Shown here one piece after another: positions 33,670 to 42,795 of a DNA stretch of 64,000 nt. The stretch lies in NCBI GenBank assembly GCA_015231955.1, contig JADGAN010000004.1, positions 62,001 to 126,000 on the forward strand, given 5' to 3'. A program made the position numbers and the translations under genes. Below the pieces are notes generated by a model. It was not told where the DNA came from. It did not search any database and was given only the letters and a program-made list of their open reading frames with translations. Within the stretch, counting starts at the first letter, position 1, and each line of letters opens with the position of its first letter. Source of the DNA: Oligoflexia bacterium. GTDB lineage: Bacteria > Bdellovibrionota > Bacteriovoracia > Bacteriovoracales > Bacteriovoracaceae.

Positions 33670-35916
33670 ATGCTAAAAAAATTGATACGCATTTCAGGAC
33701 TCATCTCTATCATTGGTATTGCCATCAGCAGTGTCACTATCTTTCAATTTGAGAAGGATATTTTAAGCAGTAACCATCCTTACCTAGCGCGCGTACTCGC
33801 CTACCTCTCCTTCTTTGAGGATCGCTTTTACGATATGCGGATGAAGCTCACACTTGACCCCAATGCCGAAGACCCACGCATCGTTTTGGCGGCCATCGAT
33901 GAAAAATCTTTAAATCATATTGGGCGCTGGCCTTGGAGTCGTATGGTGTGGAAACCAATTTTGGAAAAGATGCAAAAATTTGGGGTGAAGATTATCGCCT
34001 TTGACTCCATCTTCTCGGAACCGGAAAAGATTTGTGGTGACAGCGATCCCGATACCATCATGGCCGGAGCAATTGGTGATTTTATTAAAAGTGGTGATAA
34101 TAATTCTCATAAAGTTATCGTCCCCTACTCTCTGATGCCGGGAGATGCTCCAGAAGAGAGCTTCTTTAAGGAGATCCCACCAGAACTCTACGACTATGTT
34201 TTAAACTCCAAAGGGGAGGCAGTGATTGGTGAACAAAAAGTTTGCAGCACCACCTTTCCCATTAAGTCGCTGCTTGATCAAGGGGTTGGTCTTGGCTTTA
34301 TTGGAGCAGATGAAGATTTAGATGGACTATTCCGCCACTATCCACTTTTAGTCAATGTAGACACCACCTATTTTCCTTCGCTGGCCCTGCTGGCCTATCA
34401 ACACGCTACTGGAGATAAACCGGAACTGGAGAGCGTTGGCGGAAAATCTTACTTAAATTTCCACAACGGAAAACTACAATTAAACATGAAAGGCGAAGTC
34501 AAGGTGCGATGGTTTGGCGGGATCAACACTTATGCTACCATTGGCCTTTACGATATCATGAACGCCGATGAAAACGATGAGAAGATAAAAAAGCTGCTCG
34601 ATGGAAAAATTGTCCTTATCGGCTCAACCGCCTTTGCTGCTCACGATTTAAGACACACACCCATCGATCCCAAGATGCCGGGAGTGCTCTTTCACATGAA
34701 TGTGATCTCTATGCTTCTCGATGGAAAATATTATAAGGACTCCGATATCTCCCTCTATTGGTCGTGGGGGATTTTGGCGATTGGAACCCTTCTTATGATC
34801 TGCATTTCACTGGTTGGAAATGCTATTCTTGATGTCGGCTTCATGCTCGCCTTTTGTATTGGGATGTTTTACTTTGATGTTTATTATCTCTTGCCCAACG
34901 GGTATCAGATCACTCTCTTCTTTGCGCTCTTTGCAGTCTTTGGCACCTACTTCTGGAATACGCTGATCAATTTTTATCTTGCAAATAAAGATAAGAAGTT
35001 TCTTAAAAATGCTTTTGGAAGTTACATCTCTCCCGAACTCATCGATGAGATGCATAGAAGTGGTAAGCCTCCTAAACTTGGTGGTGCAGTTGGCGTCTTG
35101 ACCGCCTACTTTACCGACATCCAAAGTTTTTCCACATTTTCGGAAAAACTGAGTGCCCCTCGCTTGGTGGAACTTTTAAATGAGTATTTAACCGTGATGA
35201 CAGATATTTTACTAGAGCATAAAGGGACTCTCGATAAATATGAAGGTGATGCTATCGTCTCTTTCTTTGGGGCACCACTACCGCTCCCTGATCACGCCAT
35301 CCAAGCGTGCCAGGTGGCACTTAAAATGCAAGCAGCGCTTGGAGATCTTCGCAAGAAATGGACTGCCGAAGGTGATAAGTGGCCAGAGATTGTACATAAA
35401 ATGCGCATGCGTATCGGAATTAATTCAGGAGAGATTGTTACCGGGAATATGGGTTCGCGCAGTCGCATGAACTACACCATGATGGGAGACTCGGTAAACT
35501 TGGCAGCACGCTTAGAGGCAGCGGCCAAGCAGTATGGGATCTTCATTCAACTCTCCCACTTCACCAAGGCACTGACGGAGGATCGCTTTATTATGCGTGA
35601 ACTGGACACCATCAAGGTGGTGGGTAAAAGTGAGCCAGTCACCACCTTCGATCTCTTGGGAGAGAAGGGAAATACCAGCGAGGATCTCTTGAAATTGCAA
35701 GAGTTCTTTCAGCAGGGGCTTACCCATTATAAACAGCAAGAGTGGGATAGTGCGATCAAAAATTTTGAGGCCGCGCTCGAGTATGAACATAAACGCTATC
35801 CAGAGCTTAAGGGGAAGACTAATCCTTCGCTCATCTATATCGAACGTTGTAAAGAGTTTAAAACAAATCCTCCTCCTGCCAATTGGGATGGAGTTTATGC
35901 ACTTACAGAAAAATAG
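33670..35916 (+). CDS. CHASE2-domain class III adenylate cyclase
   Basis: The protein has about 748 aa. Order: N-terminal membrane segment (about 5-25), periplasmic CHASE2 sensor (about 40-345, with IDEKSLNHIGRWPWSR), three membrane segments (about 357-437), class III cyclase domain (about 465-655) and a TPR-like tail. Metal aspartates lie in YFTDIQSF (about 483) and EGDAIVSFFGAP (about 527). DKYEGD and NYTMMGDSVNLAARLE carry the Lys/Asp pair for adenine and the Asn/Arg transition-state residues, so ATP is the likely substrate. AAGGA lies upstream of the ATG. A FecR protein and a TPR/barrel protein are next door on the opposite strand, a common grouping. The short mobile element sits just upstream and may carry part of the 5' region. 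Confidence 0.9.
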   Translation: MLKKLIRISGLISIIGIAISSVTIFQFEKDILSSNHPYLARVLAYLSFFEDRFYDMRMKLTLDPNAEDPRIVLAAIDEKSLNHIGRWPWSRMVWKPILEKMQKFGVKIIAFDSIFSEPEKICGDSDPDTIMAGAIGDFIKSGDNNSHKVIVPYSLMPGDAPEESFFKEIPPELYDYVLNSKGEAVIGEQKVCSTTFPIKSLLDQGVGLGFIGADEDLDGLFRHYPLLVNVDTTYFPSLALLAYQHATGDKPELESVGGKSYLNFHNGKLQLNMKGEVKVRWFGGINTYATIGLYDIMNADENDEKIKKLLDGKIVLIGSTAFAAHDLRHTPIDPKMPGVLFHMNVISMLLDGKYYKDSDISLYWSWGILAIGTLLMICISLVGNAILDVGFMLAFCIGMFYFDVYYLLPNGYQITLFFALFAVFGTYFWNTLINFYLANKDKKFLKNAFGSYISPELIDEMHRSGKPPKLGGAVGVLTAYFTDIQSFSTFSEKLSAPRLVELLNEYLTVMTDILLEHKGTLDKYEGDAIVSFFGAPLPLPDHAIQACQVALKMQAALGDLRKKWTAEGDKWPEIVHKMRMRIGINSGEIVTGNMGSRSRMNYTMMGDSVNLAARLEAAAKQYGIFIQLSHFTKALTEDRFIMRELDTIKVVGKSEPVTTFDLLGEKGNTSEDLLKLQEFFQQGLTHYKQQEWDSAIKNFEAALEYEHKRYPELKGKTNPSLIYIERCKEFKTNPPPANWDGVYALTEK

Positions 35917-35922
35917 AGAAAC

Positions 35923-37524
35923 TTAGAAGCTTAGTTGTAGATCGGTAGACCAAACGTGTTTATGATAAGCATTGGCGGCCTTATTCCTAGAGACGTTATT
36001 GGTGTAGTCGTAACGAAATGTGAATTCCCAATATTTAGCAAAACTTTTGGCAAGACTAAGAGAGGGATTGATGGTTTGTTCCGTTCCACGACTACGATTT
36101 TGCCTTCGCGTATCGGTGAGAGTGTAGCTTAAGGCCCCAGTTAAAATGGTGGAGAAGAAAAACTCCGGCACGATGTAATCACCACGGAAAGTGTACACAT
36201 TTTGTGAATTGAGTTTATTATTAGGAGCTTGCGTGAAATCGGCGCTAGCAAACCCTAAGAGCATCTGTTTGCTGGCAAAATTGAACGGCTGGGAATAACT
36301 TAAAGTATGGGTATAAGTCGTTCCACTCTTCTCTCGCCCATAATAGAGCTTGTACTTATATTTCAAAGTGGATTCACCAAGGATGCCTCCAAAGGGACGC
36401 AGCTTTTCCCCCACACCCAAAGAGTAAGTACGGCTGTAAAAGTGATACTTGCCATTTTTAAAAACATTCTTTTGTGCATGATTGTAGTCGCCTTCAAACA
36501 CGAAGGAGGCCATGTTACCAAAGGCCTTATGCTCGACACTGCTCTCAAATTGTGGCTGTAAAGTGTAGGCATCGTTCTTCACGATATCACCATTAGCGCG
36601 ATGACTATTATGCCGAGTATGCGTTAGACGTAGTTGCGGAGTAAGCTGCACCCGTCTTTTAAAGAGGAAGCGTTTTTTAGAATTAAGATCGGTTTTATTG
36701 ATAATGGAATCGATGTGCGCGGCCTTCGGAGAAGCGCTTTCCGCTTCGGTGGTAACGTTGCTATCGTAGGAGAGCGACTCTTTTAAAATCACATTGTACG
36801 ATTTGGGAGAGACAGTTCTACCACTTACCAGTTTAAACTCATTTAAGTCATACTTCTCTTTAAGCTCCGCTATCTTTCGTTGAATCTCTCCTGCAAGTGA
36901 AGAGCTCTCATCAACGTTGTAGGCCTTCTCATATTGTGGAATCACATAATCTTTTACAATCTCTCCGGGAGCTGGACGCTTTTCTGCTTGTGCTAAAATC
37001 ACCTCAGCAATTTGAAAGCCCGCTGCCTGTGCTACATCGGGAGTAGCACCACTGATGCGTTTATAATATTTAAGCGCGAGATGGTACTGCTCCAACACTT
37101 GGGTGATATGGCCAATATAGTAGTAGGAGGAGGGAACAAGGTACTCATTCTTAACCGAGAGTGCAAAGGCCTTTCGCGCCTTTTGCAAATCTTGACTAGC
37201 ATAGAGCGCCTGTCCTTGTTCGTAGTAGACATCGGGGGCACTCACCCCTTCCGCAACAGCACGATCAAAAGCTTCAACTGACTTATCAAATTGTTGGAGT
37301 TTATTAAAAGAGAGTCCCTCAAAGTAGTTGAGGGTGGCCATTAGCTCTTTTGGAAGTGGCCCCTGATTTTTTTCCTTAATATACTTAACCACCTCACCGT
37401 AGGCGCCTTTCTTATAATCGACCAGCACCTTGGCCAAAATATCCTCTGTCTTTTCGGCCTCTGCAAATGCAACATTAAAAGTGGCAAAGACCAAAAGAAA
37501 TACTCCAACCAATCCTCTTCTCAT
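35923..37524 (-). CDS. TPR plus outer-membrane beta-barrel protein
   Basis: The protein has 533 aa with a signal peptide (VGVFLLVFATFNVAFA). Residues about 30-220 are TPR-like helical repeats (for example ALYASQDLQKARKAF and YYIGHITQVLEQYHLALKYY). From about 250 onward come long alternating strands with aromatic girdles, ending LQLSF, as in an outer-membrane barrel. This fits periplasmic TPR/OM-pore proteins. It lies downstream of the FecR gene (51 bp) and is convergent with the cyclase (6 bp), so all three probably form one sensing or surface system. Confidence 0.7.
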   Translation of the reverse strand: MRRGLVGVFLLVFATFNVAFAEAEKTEDILAKVLVDYKKGAYGEVVKYIKEKNQGPLPKELMATLNYFEGLSFNKLQQFDKSVEAFDRAVAEGVSAPDVYYEQGQALYASQDLQKARKAFALSVKNEYLVPSSYYYIGHITQVLEQYHLALKYYKRISGATPDVAQAAGFQIAEVILAQAEKRPAPGEIVKDYVIPQYEKAYNVDESSSLAGEIQRKIAELKEKYDLNEFKLVSGRTVSPKSYNVILKESLSYDSNVTTEAESASPKAAHIDSIINKTDLNSKKRFLFKRRVQLTPQLRLTHTRHNSHRANGDIVKNDAYTLQPQFESSVEHKAFGNMASFVFEGDYNHAQKNVFKNGKYHFYSRTYSLGVGEKLRPFGGILGESTLKYKYKLYYGREKSGTTYTHTLSYSQPFNFASKQMLLGFASADFTQAPNNKLNSQNVYTFRGDYIVPEFFFSTILTGALSYTLTDTRRQNRSRGTEQTINPSLSLAKSFAKYWEFTFRYDYTNNVSRNKAANAYHKHVWSTDLQLSF

Positions 37525-37575
37525 TCTTCTTATCCCTCTTTACTTTAACTTTAACTTTAGCTGTAACTACTTTAA

Positions 37576-39399
37576 TTACTGTGCAGATATTATGAATCGC
37601 ACATTGGCGGTTCCACTGGTGTTACTAATATTGTTTAAAGTCTCTTGCTTAATATCCTCCACCTTTTGATCACGATAGTTCTCTATATTGCTTAAGATGG
37701 TGCTCATATCGATAGTAAATGTGTTCATCATTTCATTACCTGCAAGCACTCCTCCTTCTATGGGCGCTCCCGGTAGTGGTTTGTCGGACTCCATAATTCC
37801 CCCTGCGCTGTAAGCGCCAGCGTACATATTCTCAATGGAGCGAGTGACCTGCATGTCGGGAGAATAGAACTGCAAGGCCGCTCCACCAGAAGTTACAATC
37901 ATGCTGGGTGGTGGGGGTGGAGGTGGTAGGGCGGCGCCAGCACCAAGAGCTGCTCCTGCCCCAACAACTGCGGCGGGACCTCTGCCACCCGTCGCTCCTC
38001 CTCCTGCTTCTGTTCTTGCAGCTCCTGCAGCTCCTGCAGACGCAGCTCCACCAGCAGCACCTCCTGATTGTACCTGGGCCACCACCGGCACCTCTGCGCG
38101 CACAAAATCGCCAGTTGCAGAGAGTTTAAATCCTACTGGTGGTACATACTGTCCTGTGGCCACATCCACCCCTCCCATATTGGGTGGTGGAATATAGACG
38201 CCGGTATTAGTATCGAAGACACTTCCCGGAGGAGGTGGAACGTAGTAACCAGTTTTAAGATCAACAAATCCCCCAGCGGGCGGAGCAAAGGCCCCAGTTT
38301 TTTTATCAAAAAATCCTTCGGGTGGAGGTGCAGCTTTAGTAACTGCACCTTCAGTAGTAGTCTTGCTCTTATCACTACCACTATCACTCTTGGCAGCAGC
38401 AACAACAGTGGCAGCATCCACACTAGCAATCGAGCGACCAGTGGCCGCAGCTGCCTCCTGCGCCTTCTTCTCCTTAGCAACACTCTCTATACCACTTGCC
38501 GCTACCAATGCATTCTTTAACGTCTCCTTCCCTAGCCCACCGGCAATTTGTGTCTCAATCGAACTCTTGTTCTGATCATTCACAAACGACTTGCTGGAGA
38601 CACCAGGAGGAATGGGTGATTGAAAACGCTTTTGCGACTCAACTTGCGCTTCCGCCATACTGGTATTGCTTTTTAACCCCTCCAACTGTGATGGTGAAAT
38701 TTTGGTGGGCACCGAAACTTGTTGTTGTGCTGGATTGGCACCAGAGTACTCCCCCTCAGAAACTTTAACCGCCTTTTCCGAGGAGACAGTTTGCTCCAGC
38801 GCTTCTCGAGAAACCCCAAGACTCCCACTGGTACTGGGATCGACCTGGGCCATACTTACCGCCCCGGAGAAGGTCACAAGTGAAGTAAGTGCAGTAGCAT
38901 CGTTATAGATCACCTGAAAGTCAGTACCGCGAACTCCCATCGCTGCCGATTGAGTTTTTAAAAAGAATTTACTCTTCTCACCAGCAGCTGCCTCTGCACC
39001 ACCCTCTTTATTCGCGGCCAAATCTTTACTCACGGTGCTGCGAATTTGTCCTTTGATCAAAGTGACAATTCCCGGCTCGCCCTTGGAATACTTGCTAATC
39101 TGCATCTGACTTTCAGGGCCCACATTAAGCTGCGTCTGATCCACAAATATAAGCTTAGCAAAACTTTTGTCTTTCGTCTGGATGCTGGCCCCTTCGACTA
39201 CCCAATCATCTTTTTTCAAGGGAGTCACACTTTTACCATCAGGCGATATCATCTTCACATCTCCACGCAAGATAATCACCTTTGCTACCTTATTAGCATT
39301 AGCGCCCTCGGCACAGGCAACCCTTGGCACCACCATAGGCATAAGCACCATTAGCATTAGTACAAACAACAATGGAAAGACGAGACAACTCTTTTTCAT
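37576..39399 (-). CDS. FecR-domain exported protein with Pro-rich repeats
   Basis: The protein has about 607 aa with a signal peptide (LLFVLMLMVLMPMVVPRVACA). The FecR domain follows: KVIILRGDVKMIS, DQTQLNVGPESQMQISKY and GVRGTDFQV. The middle is Ala/Ser/Glu-rich. Five tandem units of about 17 residues come next, consensus GxxDxxTGxYxPP, then Ala/Gly-rich and Pro-rich runs (PPPPPPP). Such proteins are periplasmic or surface proteins that sit beside CHASE2 cyclases in many genomes, with unknown role. Start 39,399 (MKKS) gives a standard signal peptide. The open frame runs 8 codons further. GC-rich repeats here create several false ORFs. Confidence 0.75.
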   Translation of the reverse strand: MKKSCLVFPLLFVLMLMVLMPMVVPRVACAEGANANKVAKVIILRGDVKMISPDGKSVTPLKKDDWVVEGASIQTKDKSFAKLIFVDQTQLNVGPESQMQISKYSKGEPGIVTLIKGQIRSTVSKDLAANKEGGAEAAAGEKSKFFLKTQSAAMGVRGTDFQVIYNDATALTSLVTFSGAVSMAQVDPSTSGSLGVSREALEQTVSSEKAVKVSEGEYSGANPAQQQVSVPTKISPSQLEGLKSNTSMAEAQVESQKRFQSPIPPGVSSKSFVNDQNKSSIETQIAGGLGKETLKNALVAASGIESVAKEKKAQEAAAATGRSIASVDAATVVAAAKSDSGSDKSKTTTEGAVTKAAPPPEGFFDKKTGAFAPPAGGFVDLKTGYYVPPPPGSVFDTNTGVYIPPPNMGGVDVATGQYVPPVGFKLSATGDFVRAEVPVVAQVQSGGAAGGAASAGAAGAARTEAGGGATGGRGPAAVVGAGAALGAGAALPPPPPPPSMIVTSGGAALQFYSPDMQVTRSIENMYAGAYSAGGIMESDKPLPGAPIEGGVLAGNEMMNTFTIDMSTILSNIENYRDQKVEDIKQETLNNISNTSGTANVRFIISAQ

Positions 39400-39543
39400 A
39401 TCCCCCCAAAAACCTCTAAGCATCTCTTTAATTGATTCCTTTTCTTTAATTGTAAAGGCCCTCCTCTTGCCTTGACAATCTTTTATTACCCGACTATTTG
39501 CCTCTGTAAAACCACAAGTGCCATGTAATTCGGGAGAGAGGGG

Positions 39544-40338
39544 TTAGAAGATTTTCATGCCGAGGATGAACATAATGGTGTGCTCTTCGACCCATTGGTG
39601 GCGATCTTCAGTACGCAAAGTTTTGACCTCTTTTTTGGTTCCGCCGATGACAGAGACTTTGCTGCCTTTCATGTATTTGTAGACGGCCTCGAGGTACATC
39701 TCGGGAACGTAGTAAGGAAGCTCCTCCCAAAGGCCCATGATCATACCGCTGATGCCCTCTCCACTGCTGCCATTTGCACTCTTTTTCGCTCGTAGCTCTA
39801 CACCAAGACCAAAGACAGCACCTTCTCCTTGATACGCAAGTTTTTGGTGAGGCTGAAAGGTGCTTCCACTCACTCGCGCTTTTTCAAATTTCAAGGTCAT
39901 GAGCCCAGCAAGTCCTCCAGCAGTCACGTAGCCGGACCAATGTTTTAAAAGCTCCCAAGGAAAGTAGTAACGTAGTTTGGGACCAAAAGTGACACTGGTA
40001 AGTTTTCCTTCATCACTTTCAATCTCAGAGTTACCTACGACTAAACGAATATCTTGGATCTCTGAGATAGTACAATAAGAGGAGATCGACCACTCCAAGC
40101 GCTCAAATTTATAACCAAATTGAGAGGCAAAACTACCTCCGCCATGAAAAATTTTTGCTCTTACTGGAAGATTGTAGGCCATAAAACCAGAGATGGAGGC
40201 ACCAGCGCCTCCTCGTAAAACAAAGTCATTTAAGGTATCTCGAGTCTTGGGAAGCTCTGTATGCAAGACCTCTACTGCAAAGAGCAAGTCAGCACAAAAA
40301 AATAACAGCAGTGACAACGATAACAACGATAAGCGCAC
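39544..40338 (-). CDS. Putative outer-membrane beta-barrel protein
   Basis: The protein has about 264 aa. Signal peptide LSLLSLSLLLFFCADLLFA. The mature part has alternating strands (VTFGPKLRYYF, GYVTAGGLAGLMTLKF, VFGLGVELRAKK, YLEAVYKYM) and ends MFILGMKIF with a terminal Phe. AGGAGG lies 9 nt before GTG 40,338, better than the TTG at 40,371. It is the third of three neighbouring outer-membrane-type genes (42,230 to 39,544), probably one transcript. Function unknown. Confidence 0.6.
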   Translation of the reverse strand: MRLSLLSLSLLLFFCADLLFAVEVLHTELPKTRDTLNDFVLRGGAGASISGFMAYNLPVRAKIFHGGGSFASQFGYKFERLEWSISSYCTISEIQDIRLVVGNSEIESDEGKLTSVTFGPKLRYYFPWELLKHWSGYVTAGGLAGLMTLKFEKARVSGSTFQPHQKLAYQGEGAVFGLGVELRAKKSANGSSGEGISGMIMGLWEELPYYVPEMYLEAVYKYMKGSKVSVIGGTKKEVKTLRTEDRHQWVEEHTIMFILGMKIF

Positions 40339-40360
40339 TAAAGCAAACCTCCTAAAAAAC

Positions 40361-41074
40361 TTAAAATGCAACGATCATCCACACCGCAGGTTGAAAGTCT
40401 GAATTTCTATTTTTATTTTTATTTTTATTTTTATTTTGCTCTCCCCCCGTGTCCTTCTCATAGAAACTTTTTTGGACTGTGGGATAAACTTGCACTTTTC
40501 CCTCATAAAACCAAAAAAGTGTTGAAGGGTTTAAAATGTGACCGACAACACGAGCGATTTGCCACTCACTATTAATAAGCACCAAGCTGATCTTCTCTAA
40601 TCCATAACCGAGGATTGCACCGAGAATGGGCGTTTGATAGAGATCTTGGTAACTGGGTGGCTCCGTATACACTTCGGTGGTAAATTCAAAGAAAGCACTC
40701 TGAAGAAAAGTCATCCCCAAAGCGTTCATGCGAGTGTAGCCGTTAGCACGATAGAAAAGGTAGAGTTGCGAACCTGTCAGGGGATGCATACCCCAGTTCC
40801 AGTAAGGATTATCTTTGTCAAACACCGGATGAAACATATTCTTTCGATACTTGGCAAAAGAGCCCTCTTCACGAAAGATGTTCTCTTGCCCCATATAGTA
40901 GGTACCCCAACTGATCACGTAGAGCGTGGAGAGTAGTCTTGTACTCTCTAAAAAACGATGATCGCGATCTTTATAGGTGTAGATGTACTCTTCCGAACTC
41001 GCGCTCGCTACCACTGAAGTTAAAAGCAGCAAGGCCATGATTGCTGTTTTTAATGCTGCCTGTGTGATCTTCAT
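40361..41074 (-). CDS. DUF3943-like exported protein
   Basis: The protein has about 237 aa. Signal peptide ends SVVASASS. The core has WNWGMHPLTGSQLYLFYRANGY, SAFFEFTTEVYTEPPSYQDLYQTPILGAILG, which is the DUF3943 pattern (HPxxG...E...PSxxDLxxTPxxG). Helical hydrophobic segments suggest an outer-membrane-associated role. A NKNKNKNKNKN stretch near the C-terminus comes from five ATTTTT hexamers (40,409-40,437). ATG 41,074 follows the upstream stop by 1 nt, so the genes are coupled. Confidence 0.6.
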   Translation of the reverse strand: MKITQAALKTAIMALLLLTSVVASASSEEYIYTYKDRDHRFLESTRLLSTLYVISWGTYYMGQENIFREEGSFAKYRKNMFHPVFDKDNPYWNWGMHPLTGSQLYLFYRANGYTRMNALGMTFLQSAFFEFTTEVYTEPPSYQDLYQTPILGAILGYGLEKISLVLINSEWQIARVVGHILNPSTLFWFYEGKVQVYPTVQKSFYEKDTGGEQNKNKNKNKNRNSDFQPAVWMIVAF

Positions 41075-41075
41075 C

Positions 41076-42230
41076 TTAATAAGCAATTCTCACTCCCGCA
41101 TTTACACCCCAAGTATCTTGTCCGATACCATGGTTGATCTGTGCATATACTTTTAAGAGCGTAACATTAAGTTGTCCACCTAAAAACCAGCGGGTGTTGA
41201 TAGAAGATGGCGTGCCATGCGAACCAAGGTCAAGAGCAGCGTTGGCAGTTACCCCATTAATTGTTCCCAAATTATCACTGACCGCAATGGTACCATTTAA
41301 GCGAGCATTAGCATCCGCCCCCCCACTATTGAAATCGGCACCTAATCCGCCAAAGAGAGTGAGCACGTAGAGGAGTTGTACATGGGTGGAGAGTTCAATA
41401 GGAATCGTCCGCACTTTGACATTAGCACCAGCAGAGGCGCGCCCGATGAAGTTTGCATTGGCGGTAGGATTTCCAAAGGCCACGCTCGGGATCACACGTG
41501 AAGCACTTTTGTTGAGGTCTTGCACGAAAAGGATGTCCATGGTTGAATAGTCAAAACCAGTGGTAAAATCGATCCCACCCCAACGAAGAAAAATTGGCAC
41601 CTTGATCCCATCCATCAGCTTATACTGCAGGTGAAATCCGAAAGAGGTAAGCTCACCACTTAAACTTGAATCAAATTTGGGCACATCCATTTTCCAAAAA
41701 TTCATAAAGAGTTGCATGCGTTTTAAATCGATCACCCAAATCGTTGGCATAAAGGGAAAAACCGCAAGATTCACCCCTGCCATCACAGAAGCGGCAGCAC
41801 CAAAGCCCCGGAGTTGTCTTGCATCGATATCACCACCCACCACTTTAGAGAGTGAAGCGTTGCCAACATCAGCACCCACACCAACACCCGCTCCCACCAC
41901 AAAGATATCGGGGGCACTTGCATAATCGACCCCAATTCCTTTCAGTGCAATCACACTTGCATTCGACATCCCCTTTAAGTAGGTACTCCCATTAGAAGTG
42001 TCGGGAAGGCGTTTGTTCACTTCACTCTCCAAGGAGAGCATCAGTGCATCGATCTCAGAGTAAAGAACGGCCGGTACATTACCATAACTGGTAATGGTGG
42101 TCTTAAAGGGCCCTGCCCAGAGCGGACTACTGCTACCAATAGTAATGCCAATAACGCTTGCGGCCCATGCCGCAAGCGTTGTCACTGACACCAAAAAGCT
42201 TCTCCTTCCCTTGTTCCTACTCATTTTCAT
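41076..42230 (-). CDS. Putative outer-membrane protein (Lsa36-like)
   Basis: The protein has 384 aa with an N-terminal signal (LAAWAASVIGITIGSSSPLWA). Gly-rich strands alternate along the length (ASVMAGVNLAVFPFMP, FGFHLQYKLM, WGGIDFTTGFDYS, LTFGGLGADFN-like LFGGLGADFN) and the end is VNAGVRIAY with a terminal aromatic residue. From memory the order fits the Lsa36-type surface proteins seen in Leptospira and bdellovibrios. Alternative: an unrelated barrel. First gene of a three-gene minus-strand unit. Confidence 0.5.
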   Translation of the reverse strand: MKMSRNKGRRSFLVSVTTLAAWAASVIGITIGSSSPLWAGPFKTTITSYGNVPAVLYSEIDALMLSLESEVNKRLPDTSNGSTYLKGMSNASVIALKGIGVDYASAPDIFVVGAGVGVGADVGNASLSKVVGGDIDARQLRGFGAAASVMAGVNLAVFPFMPTIWVIDLKRMQLFMNFWKMDVPKFDSSLSGELTSFGFHLQYKLMDGIKVPIFLRWGGIDFTTGFDYSTMDILFVQDLNKSASRVIPSVAFGNPTANANFIGRASAGANVKVRTIPIELSTHVQLLYVLTLFGGLGADFNSGGADANARLNGTIAVSDNLGTINGVTANAALDLGSHGTPSSINTRWFLGGQLNVTLLKVYAQINHGIGQDTWGVNAGVRIAY

Positions 42231-42232
42231 TT

Positions 42233-42751
42233 TTAAATCCCCTGCCTTTTACAAATAAAAGTATAAACCCAATCAATTGCTATTTGCTTTTGCTTAATAG
42301 TTTTCCTTCTCTCTTTTCGTCTCATCACCAACTGTGGAGAGTGTAATGCATGCATAAGATAAAATTTCCACTTAGGGTAGTTGATGATTTGCGACTTAGA
42401 AAAGATCACTTTTCCATAGACCTCATCGATCTCGCTATCCGCGGCCATTGCATGATAGAGTTTTAAAATCTCTTGTGGCAAGATACTTCCGCTGTGCGGA
42501 TGTTCAGGAAAGTAAAGGGTGAAATCTCCTCTTGCTGCTTGCTCACAAGAAAACTCTCCCAAAGGTCTAATCGAGAGCATCTCCCATTTTTTTAGAGGGA
42601 CTGCTCCTTGTTTAAAAGAGTCGAAGAGTAGCACTTCGTGTGGTATTGCCGCCGCCTCTAATGTTTCCATTAAATGGGCAATCACCTCTTGCAGAAAAGG
42701 CATGGTTTTAAGAATAATCGAGAGTTTTGGTTTTGAATTTAAAATTGCCAT
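42233..42751 (-). CDS. Protein of unknown function, faint GT-A resemblance
   Basis: The protein has about 172 aa. KLSIILKTMPFLQEVIAHLMETLE followed by HEVLLFDSF and ARGDFTLYFPEH recalls the first strands of family 2 glycosyltransferases, but no DxD site is obvious and the protein is short. The C-terminus is basic. ATG 42,751 is chosen; a TTG at 42,790 just after the pepN stop is possible. It lies between pepN and the outer-membrane gene group, 2 bp from the latter. Confidence 0.4.
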   Translation of the reverse strand: MAILNSKPKLSIILKTMPFLQEVIAHLMETLEAAAIPHEVLLFDSFKQGAVPLKKWEMLSIRPLGEFSCEQAARGDFTLYFPEHPHSGSILPQEILKLYHAMAADSEIDEVYGKVIFSKSQIINYPKWKFYLMHALHSPQLVMRRKERRKTIKQKQIAIDWVYTFICKRQGI

Positions 42752-42795
42752 ATGAAAAATATGGTAGCAAAGCTTAGCAACAATTGACAACCAAA

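Noticed and set aside
37899-38575. Several long ORFs on both strands across the FecR gene
   Set aside because: They are shadows of a GC-rich, repetitive coding region. They are low-complexity (Leu/Gln/Arg or Pro/Ala runs), whereas the minus-strand FecR frame has signal peptide and domain motifs.
39472-39500. TTGACA-17-TATTTG promoter-like sequence on the plus strand
   Set aside because: It would transcribe antisense to the minus-strand outer-membrane genes with no gene to serve; kept only as a chance match.
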